64,000 bases of DNA, from positions 1 to 64,000 of the forward strand of contig JASKKT010000004.1 in NCBI GenBank assembly GCA_030154025.1. The letters are read 5' to 3'. Positions 10,989-20,711 of the stretch are shown one piece after another (position 1 is the first letter of the stretch; each line of letters opens with the position of its first letter). Made by a program: the position numbers and the translations under genes. Source of the stretch: Methanolobus sp. GTDB taxonomy: Archaea > Halobacteriota > Methanosarcinia > Methanosarcinales > Methanosarcinaceae. A model generated the notes under the pieces. That model did not search any database and was not told the origin of the DNA. It saw only the letters and a program-made list of their open reading frames with translations.

Positions 10989-11215
10989 TATGAGTTGATA
11001 TTAGATAAGAGTTGAGCCTGCGGGGTGAAAGTAATGTTATCGTCGCTTCCTGTGTGCACCGCTGCATCCTCCTTTTCGGTGAATATGACTGAACTCTTAA
11101 AAAAGCAGACTGCGATTAAATATAGTAATGACACAGCACATAAGAATATGAAACATATATATCTACCTAAACTATACATGCTGCCGTAAACAGACATAAT
11201 GCAGGAACAGTAAGA

Positions 11216-12502
11216 ATGACATTAATGGAAGACGCAAAGAAAGGTGTGATCACCTCCGAGATGGAAGCTGTGGCCAGGAGCGAAGGAGTGGAGGCAAAGA
11301 CGATATGTTCCTGCATTGCGAAGGGCACGATAACCATCCCTAACAACACGCAGAGAGAATGCCGGCTCATAGGCATCGGGAAGTACCTGAGCACCAAGGT
11401 CAACGCCAACATAGGCACTTCCAGGGACTACATAAACATAGATGACGAGGTGGAGAAGGCAATAACAGCACAGAGATACGGCGCTGATGCCATCATGGAC
11501 CTCTCCACGGGCGGCGACCTGGACCTTATAAGAAAGAGGATCATGGATGCAGTGGAACTGCCCATCGGCTCCGTCCCCATTTACCAGGCAGCAGCGAGCC
11601 AGAAGGCTGTTGTTGACATGACCTCCGATGACATGTTCAATGCAGTACGCAAACACGCCCGGGATGGCGTGGACTTTGTAACTGTGCACGCAGGTGTCAA
11701 CCTCAACTCCATCCAGCGCCTCAAAAGGGGAGACAGGATCACGAATATCGTTAGCAGGGGAGGCTCCTTCACTTACGCATGGATGATACACAACGGAGAA
11801 GATAACCCATTCTATTCAGAATATGATTATCTCCTCGAGATAGCCCGTGAGTACGACATGGCCGTGAGCCTTGGAGACGGCATGAGGCCGGGCTGTATCC
11901 ATGATGCATCAGACAGGCCCTCGTTCATGGAGTTCATCACCTTGGGAGAGCTTGTGAAAAGGACAAGGGAAGCGGATGTGCAGTGCTTTGTGGAAGGTCC
12001 CGGACACGTGCCCATTGACGAGATAGAGCTTAGTGTCAAAGGAATGAAGAACCTGTGTGACAATGCACCCCTTTACCTGCTCGGCCCCCTGGTAACTGAC
12101 ATCGCACCCGGCTACGACCATATCACCGGAGCTATCGGTGGAACATTCGCTGGCATGTGCGGCACAGATTTCCTTTGCATGACCACCCCTGCAGAGCACC
12201 TGGCCCTTCCCACCAACGATGACATCCGGGAAGGCACTATCGTTACAAAGATAGCAGCCCACGCAGCCGACCTTGCAAAGGAAGGGCAGAAAGAGCGTGC
12301 GAGAGCCATTGACGACAGGATGGCACATGCCCGCAGGAATCTCGACTGGGACACACAGTTCAGCATTGCCATAGACGGCGAGCGCGCAAGGCAGATCAGG
12401 GAAAGCAGGATAACCGGTAGCGGAGCATGCTCCATGTGCGGAGACCTCTGCGCGATGAAGATCGTGAACAAGGCGCTTGAAGAGGAAGAGGGAAATAAAT
12501 AA
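11216..12502 (+). CDS. thiC: Phosphomethylpyrimidine synthase ThiC
   Basis: [24 protein letters not shown]-like region, C-terminal [11 protein letters not shown] radical SAM motif. Confidence 0.95.
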   Translation: MTLMEDAKKGVITSEMEAVARSEGVEAKTICSCIAKGTITIPNNTQRECRLIGIGKYLSTKVNANIGTSRDYINIDDEVEKAITAQRYGADAIMDLSTGGDLDLIRKRIMDAVELPIGSVPIYQAAASQKAVVDMTSDDMFNAVRKHARDGVDFVTVHAGVNLNSIQRLKRGDRITNIVSRGGSFTYAWMIHNGEDNPFYSEYDYLLEIAREYDMAVSLGDGMRPGCIHDASDRPSFMEFITLGELVKRTREADVQCFVEGPGHVPIDEIELSVKGMKNLCDNAPLYLLGPLVTDIAPGYDHITGAIGGTFAGMCGTDFLCMTTPAEHLALPTNDDIREGTIVTKIAAHAADLAKEGQKERARAIDDRMAHARRNLDWDTQFSIAIDGERARQIRESRITGSGACSMCGDLCAMKIVNKALEEEEGNK

Positions 12503-12556
12503 GATCCATCTTCGTGTTAAATGATCGTAAAAAACATAGCGGATAGAAATATCCGC

Positions 12557-13423
12557 TTATTCGGCCCTCTCTTTCCTTAGACACATGAACCAGTCGAGGC
12601 AGTACTTGCCTTCCTCAGCGGCCTCCATCCTCTCCTTTGCAACACCGCATGAACCCGGCGGCGGGATTATCACATCGTCACCCGGCTGCCAGTTCGCAGG
12701 TGTTGCGATGCCCTCGGCATCTGCTTTCTGGAGCGCTATGAGCAGCCTCTTTATCTCGTCCATGTTCCTGCCGGTCGAGAGCGGGTAATAGAGTATGGCC
12801 CTTATCTTGGCCTTCGGGTCTATCACGAACACTGCCCGCACGGCCTGGGTATCTGAAGCTGTGGCCTGGAGCATTCCGAACTTCTTTGCCACTTCCATCT
12901 TGAGGTCTGCGATCACAGGGAAAGTTATCTCCACATCCTTCATTCCCCTGTACTCTATCTTTTCCTTGATGGTGCGCAGCCATGCTATGTGGGCATAGAT
13001 GCTGTCGATGGACAGGCCGATAAGCTGGCAGTTGAGTGCATTGAACTCACTTTCCATGCTCGCGAATGTCATGAACTCGGTAGTGCATACGGGCGTGAAG
13101 TCTGCGGGATGGCTGAACAGGATCACCCATTTACCTTTATAGTCACGAGGGAAGTTTATCTCTCCTGCAGTGGTGACAGCTTTGAACGAAGGAGCGTCCT
13201 CGCCTATCAGAGGCACTCTGCTTAGCTCTGGCTCGCCTGCTGTACGCTCGGCGATGCTTTCCTTTATCCTGCGGATATTGGTCTCCATATACTCGTTCAG
13301 ATCCTTTGTCTGCCTGTCGAACTCCTTATCCAGCTCAAGCTCCCGGATGTTACGGGAGATGTTATCCTTCAGTTCCCTGAACTGATCCTCAATATATGTT
13401 CTTGTATCTCTTTTCTCATCCAT
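12557..13423 (-). CDS. Peroxiredoxin with a charged N-terminal helical extension
   Basis: FSHPADFTPVCTTEF, PPPGSCGVAKERM; ~75-aa predicted helical N-terminus from MDEKRDTRTYIEDQF. Confidence 0.9.
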   Translation of the reverse strand: MDEKRDTRTYIEDQFRELKDNISRNIRELELDKEFDRQTKDLNEYMETNIRRIKESIAERTAGEPELSRVPLIGEDAPSFKAVTTAGEINFPRDYKGKWVILFSHPADFTPVCTTEFMTFASMESEFNALNCQLIGLSIDSIYAHIAWLRTIKEKIEYRGMKDVEITFPVIADLKMEVAKKFGMLQATASDTQAVRAVFVIDPKAKIRAILYYPLSTGRNMDEIKRLLIALQKADAEGIATPANWQPGDDVIIPPPGSCGVAKERMEAAEEGKYCLDWFMCLRKERAE

Positions 13424-13586
13424 GAGGGTCACCTCGCAGAATGCAGAGATAAAGCAGGAGTAACTCAAGACACCCTGGTACTTCGTCCCCACATCCCAAG
13501 AACATCCTATGTTCATCAAATAAGTACTTAACTCTACAAGTAACATTAGGTAAAAATAAAAACAAAACTCAAGGGAGCAGGAATAA

Positions 13587-14441
13587 TTGATAACAGAGGA
13601 CATCCTGAGGATACTGGAACTGAGCTTCCTTGAAATGCTGGCATTCGTGGGGCCTGTGCTGCTGCTCGGCCTCCTGCTGGGAAGTATGGAAAAACATGCA
13701 AACAAATACTGGGGTAAGAGCCTTGGGAAAACTGCCCTTCTGCTGACCGCCTGGATAGGAGTGCCTGTGCACGAGACAGGACACCTGCTGATGTGCTGGC
13801 TCTTCAGGCACAAGGTCACAAAGGTGAAGCTGCTTGACCTCAAGGGCAAGGATGGAACTCTGGGCTATGTAAAACATACTTATAACAGGAAGAGCCTCTA
13901 CCAGAACATGGGCAATTTCTTCATCGGAATCGGACCCATCATAAGCGCCAACATATTCCTTATCCTGAGCATGTACCTGCTGCTTCCCGGCATCTTCAGG
14001 GATGTCACAGGCAGTATGCTGCTGTTCAGTAGCAGCAGTGCACTCGGACCTTCCGGGTTCGAATATGTTACAGGCTTTTTAACAGGCCTTCTTTCGGGCC
14101 TGTTCAGCTTATCCAACACAGCCAACATCAATTTCTGGATATACATGTTCCTGGCCCTGGGTGTTGCATCCCACATGGCCCTGAGCACTGCTGACCTCAA
14201 AGGAGCCGCAAAGGGACTGCCTGCATTATTTATTCTTCTGCTGGTGGGCAATGCACTGGCATTTGTGTTGAGAGTGGATACAGAGGATGTGCTGACAAGG
14301 ATATTACTCTACACCATGTACCTGCTGGTATTCACTGTGCTGTCCGTGGTGTTCTCAGCGATCAACCTGGCCCTGGCATATTTTGTCTATAGCTTCAGGA
14401 ACACGTTCAAAGGTCTTTTCTTGCACGACCATTCAAAATGA
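13587..14441 (+). CDS. Integral membrane protein with HEXXH (HETGH) motif, M50-like
   Basis: VPVHETGHLLMCWLFRHKV plus multiple hydrophobic segments; TTG start with upstream GGGAGCAGG. Confidence 0.7.
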   Translation: MITEDILRILELSFLEMLAFVGPVLLLGLLLGSMEKHANKYWGKSLGKTALLLTAWIGVPVHETGHLLMCWLFRHKVTKVKLLDLKGKDGTLGYVKHTYNRKSLYQNMGNFFIGIGPIISANIFLILSMYLLLPGIFRDVTGSMLLFSSSSALGPSGFEYVTGFLTGLLSGLFSLSNTANINFWIYMFLALGVASHMALSTADLKGAAKGLPALFILLLVGNALAFVLRVDTEDVLTRILLYTMYLLVFTVLSVVFSAINLALAYFVYSFRNTFKGLFLHDHSK

Positions 14442-14579
14442 ATGAAAAAGAGACAAGCAAAACTACAAGGGATAACAATCGGGATAATGGAACGGTTTGT
14501 GGAGAAGAGAGCCCCGCCATCTGCGGAACTCTCCCTTAGTGGATGGGTTAGTGGAGGTATTATTTAGGAGGTAGTTTAG

Positions 14580-14660
14580 ATGGAGATAGACCACATACCA
14601 CTAATACCCGAGTATTACTCTACTCAGGTTGACACCGTTATTATAATAACTTATATTTAA
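14580..14660 (+). CDS. Candidate 26-aa micro-ORF MEIDHIPLIPEYYSTQVDTVIIITYI
   Basis: Exact AGGAGGT Shine-Dalgarno at 14566-14572, 7 nt before ATG, in a non-coding gap; no homology evidence. Confidence 0.3.
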   Translation: MEIDHIPLIPEYYSTQVDTVIIITYI

Positions 14661-14869
14661 TTGTTGCCCTCAAATAAAGCTCCTATCAAAAATACTTACG
14701 CAAATAAGTTTGATTTAGCAGTATAAGCATAATCGGTTGCCGATATTTGATAGAAAGCAAATGCAGGTAAGTCTGACATGGTCCGATGCTGCAAAAAAGG
14801 GAACAAGATATATACATATCGCTACAAAATCAAAGGAATGGAAGCGGATGGTAGTGGAAAGGAGGGAAA

Positions 14870-15829
14870 ATGTCTATGAAGGTCTTTCCGGATGAGCCGA
14901 ATTATGCACACAGTACTGAGCACGGGACGGTCGACCCGTTAATACTCAACACGGAAAGGGGCAAAAAGGCCATCAAAGTGTCTTTCCTGGGACTGGCGGC
15001 GATCGCATCAGCACAGATAGTGATTGCACTCATTTCGGGGAGTTCGGCTCTGCTTGCCGATACCTTCCACAGTTTAAGCGATGCTGTTACTGCTGTCCCT
15101 TTATGGATAGCCTTCTCCATTGCGAACAGGAAGCCTGACAAAAGGTTCACATACGGCTACGGACGTGCAGAAGATGTGGCAGGGTTGGCCATTGTCTTCC
15201 TGATCCTGATAAGCGCGTTGTTTGCTGCATATAACGCCATCAGCTTAATACTTGAGCCTGCCGCCATAGCCTATGTGGAGGTCGTCGCTATTGCAGGCAT
15301 AGTGGGTTTTGCGGGTAACGAGATGATAGCGCAGTACAGGATCAGAACAGGAAGGGAGATCGGAAGCGCAGCATTGATAGCCGACGGGTATCATGCCAGA
15401 ACTGACGGCCTGACAAGCCTGGCAGTCGTGCTGGGAGCCATCGGTGTCTGGCTCGGCTACCCCCTGGCAGACCCGGTTGTTGCGATCCTTATCACCCTTG
15501 CCATACTGAAGGTCTTCTGGGACTCAGGAAAACTGGTCTTTGGCAGGCTCATGGATAGCGTGGACCCGGAGGTGGTTGATGACATCGTACATGCCATCGG
15601 CCATATTGAAGGTGTCCTGGAAGTCGCGGATGTGAAGGTCAGGTGGATAGGCCACAGGATGCATGCGGAGATCACAATTGCCGTAGACTCCGGGCTCTCT
15701 GTCAGTGAAGGTCACGACATAACCATAGAGGTAAGGGAATCACTTGCCCGGCATGTGACCTACCTTTCCGGTACGACGATCCACGTCGAACCACTGGAGG
15801 CGACAGGAAAATGCAGCTTACAGGTCTGA
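14870..15829 (+). CDS. Cation diffusion facilitator family transporter
   Basis: LLADTFHSLSDAVTAVPLWIA, ADGYHARTDGLTSLAVV. Confidence 0.92.
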   Translation: MSMKVFPDEPNYAHSTEHGTVDPLILNTERGKKAIKVSFLGLAAIASAQIVIALISGSSALLADTFHSLSDAVTAVPLWIAFSIANRKPDKRFTYGYGRAEDVAGLAIVFLILISALFAAYNAISLILEPAAIAYVEVVAIAGIVGFAGNEMIAQYRIRTGREIGSAALIADGYHARTDGLTSLAVVLGAIGVWLGYPLADPVVAILITLAILKVFWDSGKLVFGRLMDSVDPEVVDDIVHAIGHIEGVLEVADVKVRWIGHRMHAEITIAVDSGLSVSEGHDITIEVRESLARHVTYLSGTTIHVEPLEATGKCSLQV

Positions 15830-15984
15830 ACTACTTCCCAGGTAACAGAGTGCCATCAAGGACAATAAAAAAGCATTAACAGTGTGAGTTATCCCTATGT
15901 GGATAATAAAAAGGTAGATCAGATCTGTTTTTATATCAGTAGGTCCACCCTAGGCAATAAAACAGGAGAAATTCAAGGTAAGAT

Positions 15985-16095
15985 GAGGCGCCCGGAAACC
16001 ACCACGCTTTAAGGCGCCTCTCTCCTTAACGAATCCGAGATGTTCCCCAACATCTCTCCAGCATTCCACTCCCATTGCAGTTCATTCCCCACGAC
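15985..16095 (-). ncRNA. Candidate small structured RNA (two perfect 8-bp hairpins downstream of a TATA box)
   Basis: Minus-strand TATA GGTTATATAAAAACAGA (16111-16130) then GAGATGTT-4nt-AACATCTC (16037-16056) and GAGGCGCC-20nt-GGCGCCTC (15985-16020). Confidence 0.4.
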
Positions 16096-16367
16096 CCGCT
16101 ACACATAGTAAGTTCTGTTTTTATATAACCTAAACCTCATTTAATTTGCTGTGGCTGCTTAACATTGCATGGAAGATCATATTCATGAGGAAGCTGCTTT
16201 TTTAATGCCATTGGATATTAAGCTTACATTGTTAGTATACTATAAATAAAAAGGGCAGACTAATAAGTATAATACCTTTGGATAAATGTGAATAAGTTTG
16301 AACCCGAAGACCACAACTGATATGTATAGAAACAATAGCATCTTAAAAACAGGACGGAGTTATCAAC

Positions 16368-17009
16368 ATGCAGGATATGGCATTCTTTCTTGGTTCTTTT
16401 CTTTCCCTTTTTGCAATAGTCAGTCCTCTGAGCGGGGTCGTAACTTTTGTTTCACTCACTAATAATATAACGTTCCAAGATAAGAATACGCTTGCAAACA
16501 AGTCTGTAGCACTTGCCTGCATCATCGCCCTGTTCTTCGCATTCACTGGAGGCCTTATCCTGGACTTTTTCGGGATAACCGTTGACGCCCTCAGGATTGC
16601 AGGTGGTGCTCTGCTCTTTGTTGTGGCTTTCGACATGATACTCGGGAAAGTGTCCAGGGAAAGCATAACCGAGAGCGAGATAGATAGCTCCATAGACCGC
16701 AGTGACATATGGATATTCCCGATAGCCCTGCCCCTTCTCACCGGTCCCGGTACGATATCCACGGTTATCGTGCTGATGAGCACTGCCGACTCCATTATCC
16801 AGAGCGCCGGTGTGATTGTAGCAATATTGCTGACATTTCTGATCAGCCTTATACTGTTCAGGTTCTCAAGGAGGATATACAAGTTCATGGGATACACCGG
16901 CATGCTGGTCTTCACAAGGCTCATGGGACTTTTGCTTGCAGCCCTGGCTGTGAACTTTGTTGCAACGGGGGTCTGGAACACCTACATGGCATTCAGCAGC
17001 CTGAATTAG
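16368..17009 (+). CDS. MarC family (UPF0056) integral membrane protein
   Basis: PIALPLLTGPGTISTVIVL signature, six hydrophobic segments. Confidence 0.88.
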   Translation: MQDMAFFLGSFLSLFAIVSPLSGVVTFVSLTNNITFQDKNTLANKSVALACIIALFFAFTGGLILDFFGITVDALRIAGGALLFVVAFDMILGKVSRESITESEIDSSIDRSDIWIFPIALPLLTGPGTISTVIVLMSTADSIIQSAGVIVAILLTFLISLILFRFSRRIYKFMGYTGMLVFTRLMGLLLAALAVNFVATGVWNTYMAFSSLN

Positions 17010-17146
17010 AATCCTTATTTCGATTTTAAAATCAACAACCCTTTTATGCCAACCTCACATAACTTCCTGATGGTTATGGGGACAGGACAGCAGAAGAGAA
17101 GGGATTCCAGTGCACTTCCAGGGGCGATGAGCATCACATCGGGCTG

Positions 17147-17770
17147 ATGAATTCCTGCAAAGGCTGAACACCACAGCCGAGGGTCTCTCCAGCGAAGAGG
17201 TTCTCCGGCCAAAGGAGATCTGTGGCCCTAACCTGTTTGGAAAAAGAAAAAAAGAGAGCCTGCTGAAGAAATACCTGAAACTGTACGGGAACTTTTTCGC
17301 CATCCTCCTGCCCTTTGGCTCTGCACTTTCCTTCGCTGCGGAATACCTGGACCCCGGACAGGGCAATATATTCATCGCCATCGCCCTGCTGGGAGTGGTC
17401 ATACTCAATGCGACCTTCACGGTCATCCACGAATACCAGGCCCAGAAGATAATGGAGAGTTTCCAGTGCGACCGCATAATGTTGGAGGGGGAAGAGCGGG
17501 AGCTGGCCGACTCCAAGAAACTGGAGCTGGAAGAGGAGTACCTCAAAATGGCGAAGCGAGGAGAAAGAGTGCTGGCATACGCTTTCAGGAAAGCCGGTGA
17601 GGTTAGGGAATACAAGGAGCATTTCATCTTCCTGGTTTTCTCCGGGGCACTCGACCCTGCGCGTCCCGAAGCCAAAGAGACCATCAACAGGTGCTACAGG
17701 ACCGGCATCAAGGCGAACGGTGATGATCACCGGCACGGATCGGTACCCGTGCGTAATGTGCTGGGATGGT
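17147..17770 (+). pseudogene. Internally deleted P-type cation ATPase relic
   Basis: EFLQRLNTTAEGLSSEEVLRP...SLLKKYLKLYGNFFAILL..QEYQAQ-like N-terminus fused directly to DRIMLEGEERELAD...RGERVLAYAFRKAGE; DKTGT region missing; MITG in another frame. Confidence 0.85.
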
Positions 17771-17909
17771 GATCGTCCTGTCATCACGTCAGTACAGACG
17801 ATCAGGATACTTTTCATCCGTGGATATCTATTCCGGATCTATCCTTCCCTGACTTTTGAGATATTCTCATATATAAGTGTCAATATAATGAGAATGGGAG
17901 TTATCAATA

Positions 17910-19706
17910 ATGGAAAACAGGTTCATAGTCATAGCAGGTGAGGAAGCAGGACCAAGATCTAACAAGATGGGAGGAATCTGGAATGTCATTGATGCTGAGG
18001 CCAGGAACCTTGCACAGATGATAAGTGATGGTGTCATAGGGGATGAAAGGAAAACGCAGATAATAGTTGCAGGGCCTTATTACGGACACTCGGGAGCTGA
18101 CTGGAACAAGGGACTGAACAGAATAACTGACATGAGCGGGTTCGGTGAGTACGAGCCGGAAGGGGAACTGCTCTTTGCCCTTGAGCAGCTTGGCTCAAGA
18201 GGTATAGAAGCACATACCGGATCCGTCAAAGTAGATGATGTGGACATCATTTACATCATGTTCAAAACCAACGACTTCAATATGATCAGTTCTGAATACA
18301 AAGGTCAGAAAATGTGCCTTTCCGGCAAAGTGAAAACTGAGGCATACGAACTCACAGGACTGGACTCGCTCCACTACGAAACCATGAATAACGGCATGGA
18401 ATACACTCACTACCTCAACCTGTCCTACGCCATATCCGAACTTGCCCGGCTGCTTGTGGATGCCGGCAGGTCGGCCTCGCCTGTATATAGTGACAGGGCG
18501 ATATCTGATTTTGCGGCTTCCCTGATGCCCTCCGTGGAGGTCTCCCTTCACTGCCACGAGTTCGGGGTATTCTATGCGGCTGCACGGCTTGAGAGACTTG
18601 GTGTGAGCGTGCACACGGTTGCAACTTACCATGCGACAATCCCAGGAAGGGTGGCAGGCCATCGATCCATCCGGAAAATAAGGGACAAGGACAGTTCCTG
18701 GGACAGCGGGGTACCTGTCAATTTCGCAAAGCTGGAGTCACTTTCATCATATACCGATGTAGTGACTGCCGTGGGTGATTCCACGCGCAAGGAAGTGAAG
18801 CTGTTCTATGGCATCGATGCCATGGTAGTGCGCAATGGCATAGACCTGGAAAGCAGCGACGTTGACTGGCCCAAGAAGGCCAGGAACCGGAAAAGGATAC
18901 AGGAATTCCTGTCAGAGAAGATATATAATGTATTCAACAGCAGGGTGATCCCCCCGGACAGGATCGTGCCTATCTTTTCCATATCCCGTATAGAGATCGA
19001 GAACAAAGGATATCCTGACCTGCTTGATGCCCTTGTGGTACTGGACAGGATGGTCAGGAACGAGATAGATGCAGGTCATCTTGATGAGAACTTCAGGGTC
19101 ATATGTTTCATTGTTGCAGCCCACGGGCCAAAGACAAACACACCGGAGAACTTCCCCATCTACCTGCCCGAAGAGATACTGATAGGCGAGGAGATGAGGC
19201 TTCAGCAGATGATAAACTCCAGGGGACTTGAGTGCTCCAGGATCCCGGACGGCAGCCGGCATGTGGCGGCCGTGCTATACCCACAGTGGCTGTCGGACCA
19301 TGACGGCGGCCTGAACATGACCACGGATGAGTTCATGTCCGGATGTATCGCCGGGGTCTTCCCCTCCAGGTACGAGCCGTTCCTGCTCACCGGGCTGGAG
19401 GCCGGGAAAGAGGCGACCCCCAGTATAGTCAGCAAGGTGTGTGGCTTCAGCGATGCCCTCAGCACCCTCAAAAGGCTTGTGATGGGCATGGGAGGCGTGA
19501 TCGTGGTAGACAACATCAACCTCTCCTATATCGAGTCAATAGCGGATTATGCTCTTGCAATGGACTATTTCATCGATACCTATACGGATGATAAGGTCAA
19601 GTACAACCTCCTCTGCCAGGAAGCGAGCCTGCTTGCAAAGGACATGAACTGGAAAGCACCGGCCAGGGAATATTTTGAGCTCCTCACAGGTACACGCATG
19701 GAGTGA
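17910..19706 (+). CDS. Glycogen synthase-like glycosyltransferase (GT3-type)
   Basis: AGEEAGPRSNKMGGIWNVIDAEA...VATYHATIPGRVAGHRSIRK...MTTDEFMSGCIAGVFPSRYEPFLLTGLEA. Confidence 0.75.
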   Translation: MENRFIVIAGEEAGPRSNKMGGIWNVIDAEARNLAQMISDGVIGDERKTQIIVAGPYYGHSGADWNKGLNRITDMSGFGEYEPEGELLFALEQLGSRGIEAHTGSVKVDDVDIIYIMFKTNDFNMISSEYKGQKMCLSGKVKTEAYELTGLDSLHYETMNNGMEYTHYLNLSYAISELARLLVDAGRSASPVYSDRAISDFAASLMPSVEVSLHCHEFGVFYAAARLERLGVSVHTVATYHATIPGRVAGHRSIRKIRDKDSSWDSGVPVNFAKLESLSSYTDVVTAVGDSTRKEVKLFYGIDAMVVRNGIDLESSDVDWPKKARNRKRIQEFLSEKIYNVFNSRVIPPDRIVPIFSISRIEIENKGYPDLLDALVVLDRMVRNEIDAGHLDENFRVICFIVAAHGPKTNTPENFPIYLPEEILIGEEMRLQQMINSRGLECSRIPDGSRHVAAVLYPQWLSDHDGGLNMTTDEFMSGCIAGVFPSRYEPFLLTGLEAGKEATPSIVSKVCGFSDALSTLKRLVMGMGGVIVVDNINLSYIESIADYALAMDYFIDTYTDDKVKYNLLCQEASLLAKDMNWKAPAREYFELLTGTRME

Positions 19707-19708
19707 GA

Positions 19709-20686
19709 ATGTCCGAGATACGTAAGCACTACTTCCTTGACGAGCACTGCATCATTGCCACCGGCAGGGCTAAAAGGCCATCAGCACCGGAGGCATGCAG
19801 TGACAGCAGGCCTTCGGGACCCTGCGTGTTCTGCCAGGGGCAGGAAGATAAGACACCTCCTGCAACTGCAGTTTATAAGGACGGACATGTGTTAAGGGAT
19901 ACAGAAGATGAAAGGGTCACCGGGTGGGATGTCAGGTGCATCCCCAACATGTATCCTGCACTCTCTCCTGATGCGCCTGAACCGGTAAAACCTGAGTTTG
20001 AGGCCTTACGAGGCTACGGTTTTCACGAAGTGATCATTGAGCACCCTGCACATGACAGCAGGCTGCACCTGTTCTCCGATGAGGAGATACTGCTCCTGAT
20101 GCAGGTATACAGGGACAGGGTCATGCACTACGGAGCACAGGGAGGGATAAAGTATGTATCCCTGTTCAAGAACTGGGGTAAGAAGGCAGGAGCCTCGATC
20201 GAGCACACCCATTCGCAACTCATTGCACTGCCTTTCATGCCTGCCTATATCCAAAGGGAACTTGATGCGGTAAAGAATCTTGATAAATGTCCATATTGTG
20301 ACATGATCGGGAAGGAGAAGAACGGCAGGAGGCAGGTATACATTAACGGGCACTTCATTGTGATAGCACCTTACTGCTCGGGGGTGCCCTACGAGCTCTG
20401 GGTAATTCCATTAAAGCATGTGCATCACCTGTCAGGCTTTACCCGGGAGATGCTCTCTTCTCTGGGGGATAGCATCAGATTCGCCATTTCAAGGCTGGAT
20501 GCAACGATTCCCGGACTTGCATATAATTACATGTTCTTCCAGACAGAAGACTGCCGGGACTACCATCTCAATCTGAGGATACAGCCGGTCACATCCGTGG
20601 CTGCGGGATTTGAGAGAGGTACAGGGATATACATAAACACGATGCCACCTGAGATAGCAGTAGAACACCTTCTGGAAAGAGCCTGA
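19709..20686 (+). CDS. galT: Galactose-1-phosphate uridylyltransferase family protein
   Basis: CVFCQGQEDKTPPA and HIT-type active site EHTHSQL (HXHXQ). Confidence 0.85.
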   Translation: MSEIRKHYFLDEHCIIATGRAKRPSAPEACSDSRPSGPCVFCQGQEDKTPPATAVYKDGHVLRDTEDERVTGWDVRCIPNMYPALSPDAPEPVKPEFEALRGYGFHEVIIEHPAHDSRLHLFSDEEILLLMQVYRDRVMHYGAQGGIKYVSLFKNWGKKAGASIEHTHSQLIALPFMPAYIQRELDAVKNLDKCPYCDMIGKEKNGRRQVYINGHFIVIAPYCSGVPYELWVIPLKHVHHLSGFTREMLSSLGDSIRFAISRLDATIPGLAYNYMFFQTEDCRDYHLNLRIQPVTSVAAGFERGTGIYINTMPPEIAVEHLLERA

Positions 20687-20711
20687 TGTTAATACTAATG
20701 GGAGTGAAATA

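Noticed and set aside
9474-11015. Plus-strand ORFs opposite topA (150-242 aa)
   Set aside because: Antisense to a well-supported topoisomerase; no recognisable domain.
11100-11216. Possible TPP riboswitch upstream of thiC
   Set aside because: No CUGAGA-type or other THI-box core seen in the short AT-rich leader.
12557-13849. 430-aa ORF as a single protein
   Set aside because: N-terminal ~140 residues are non-coding/antisense to the 13587 gene; the real start is Met at 13423.
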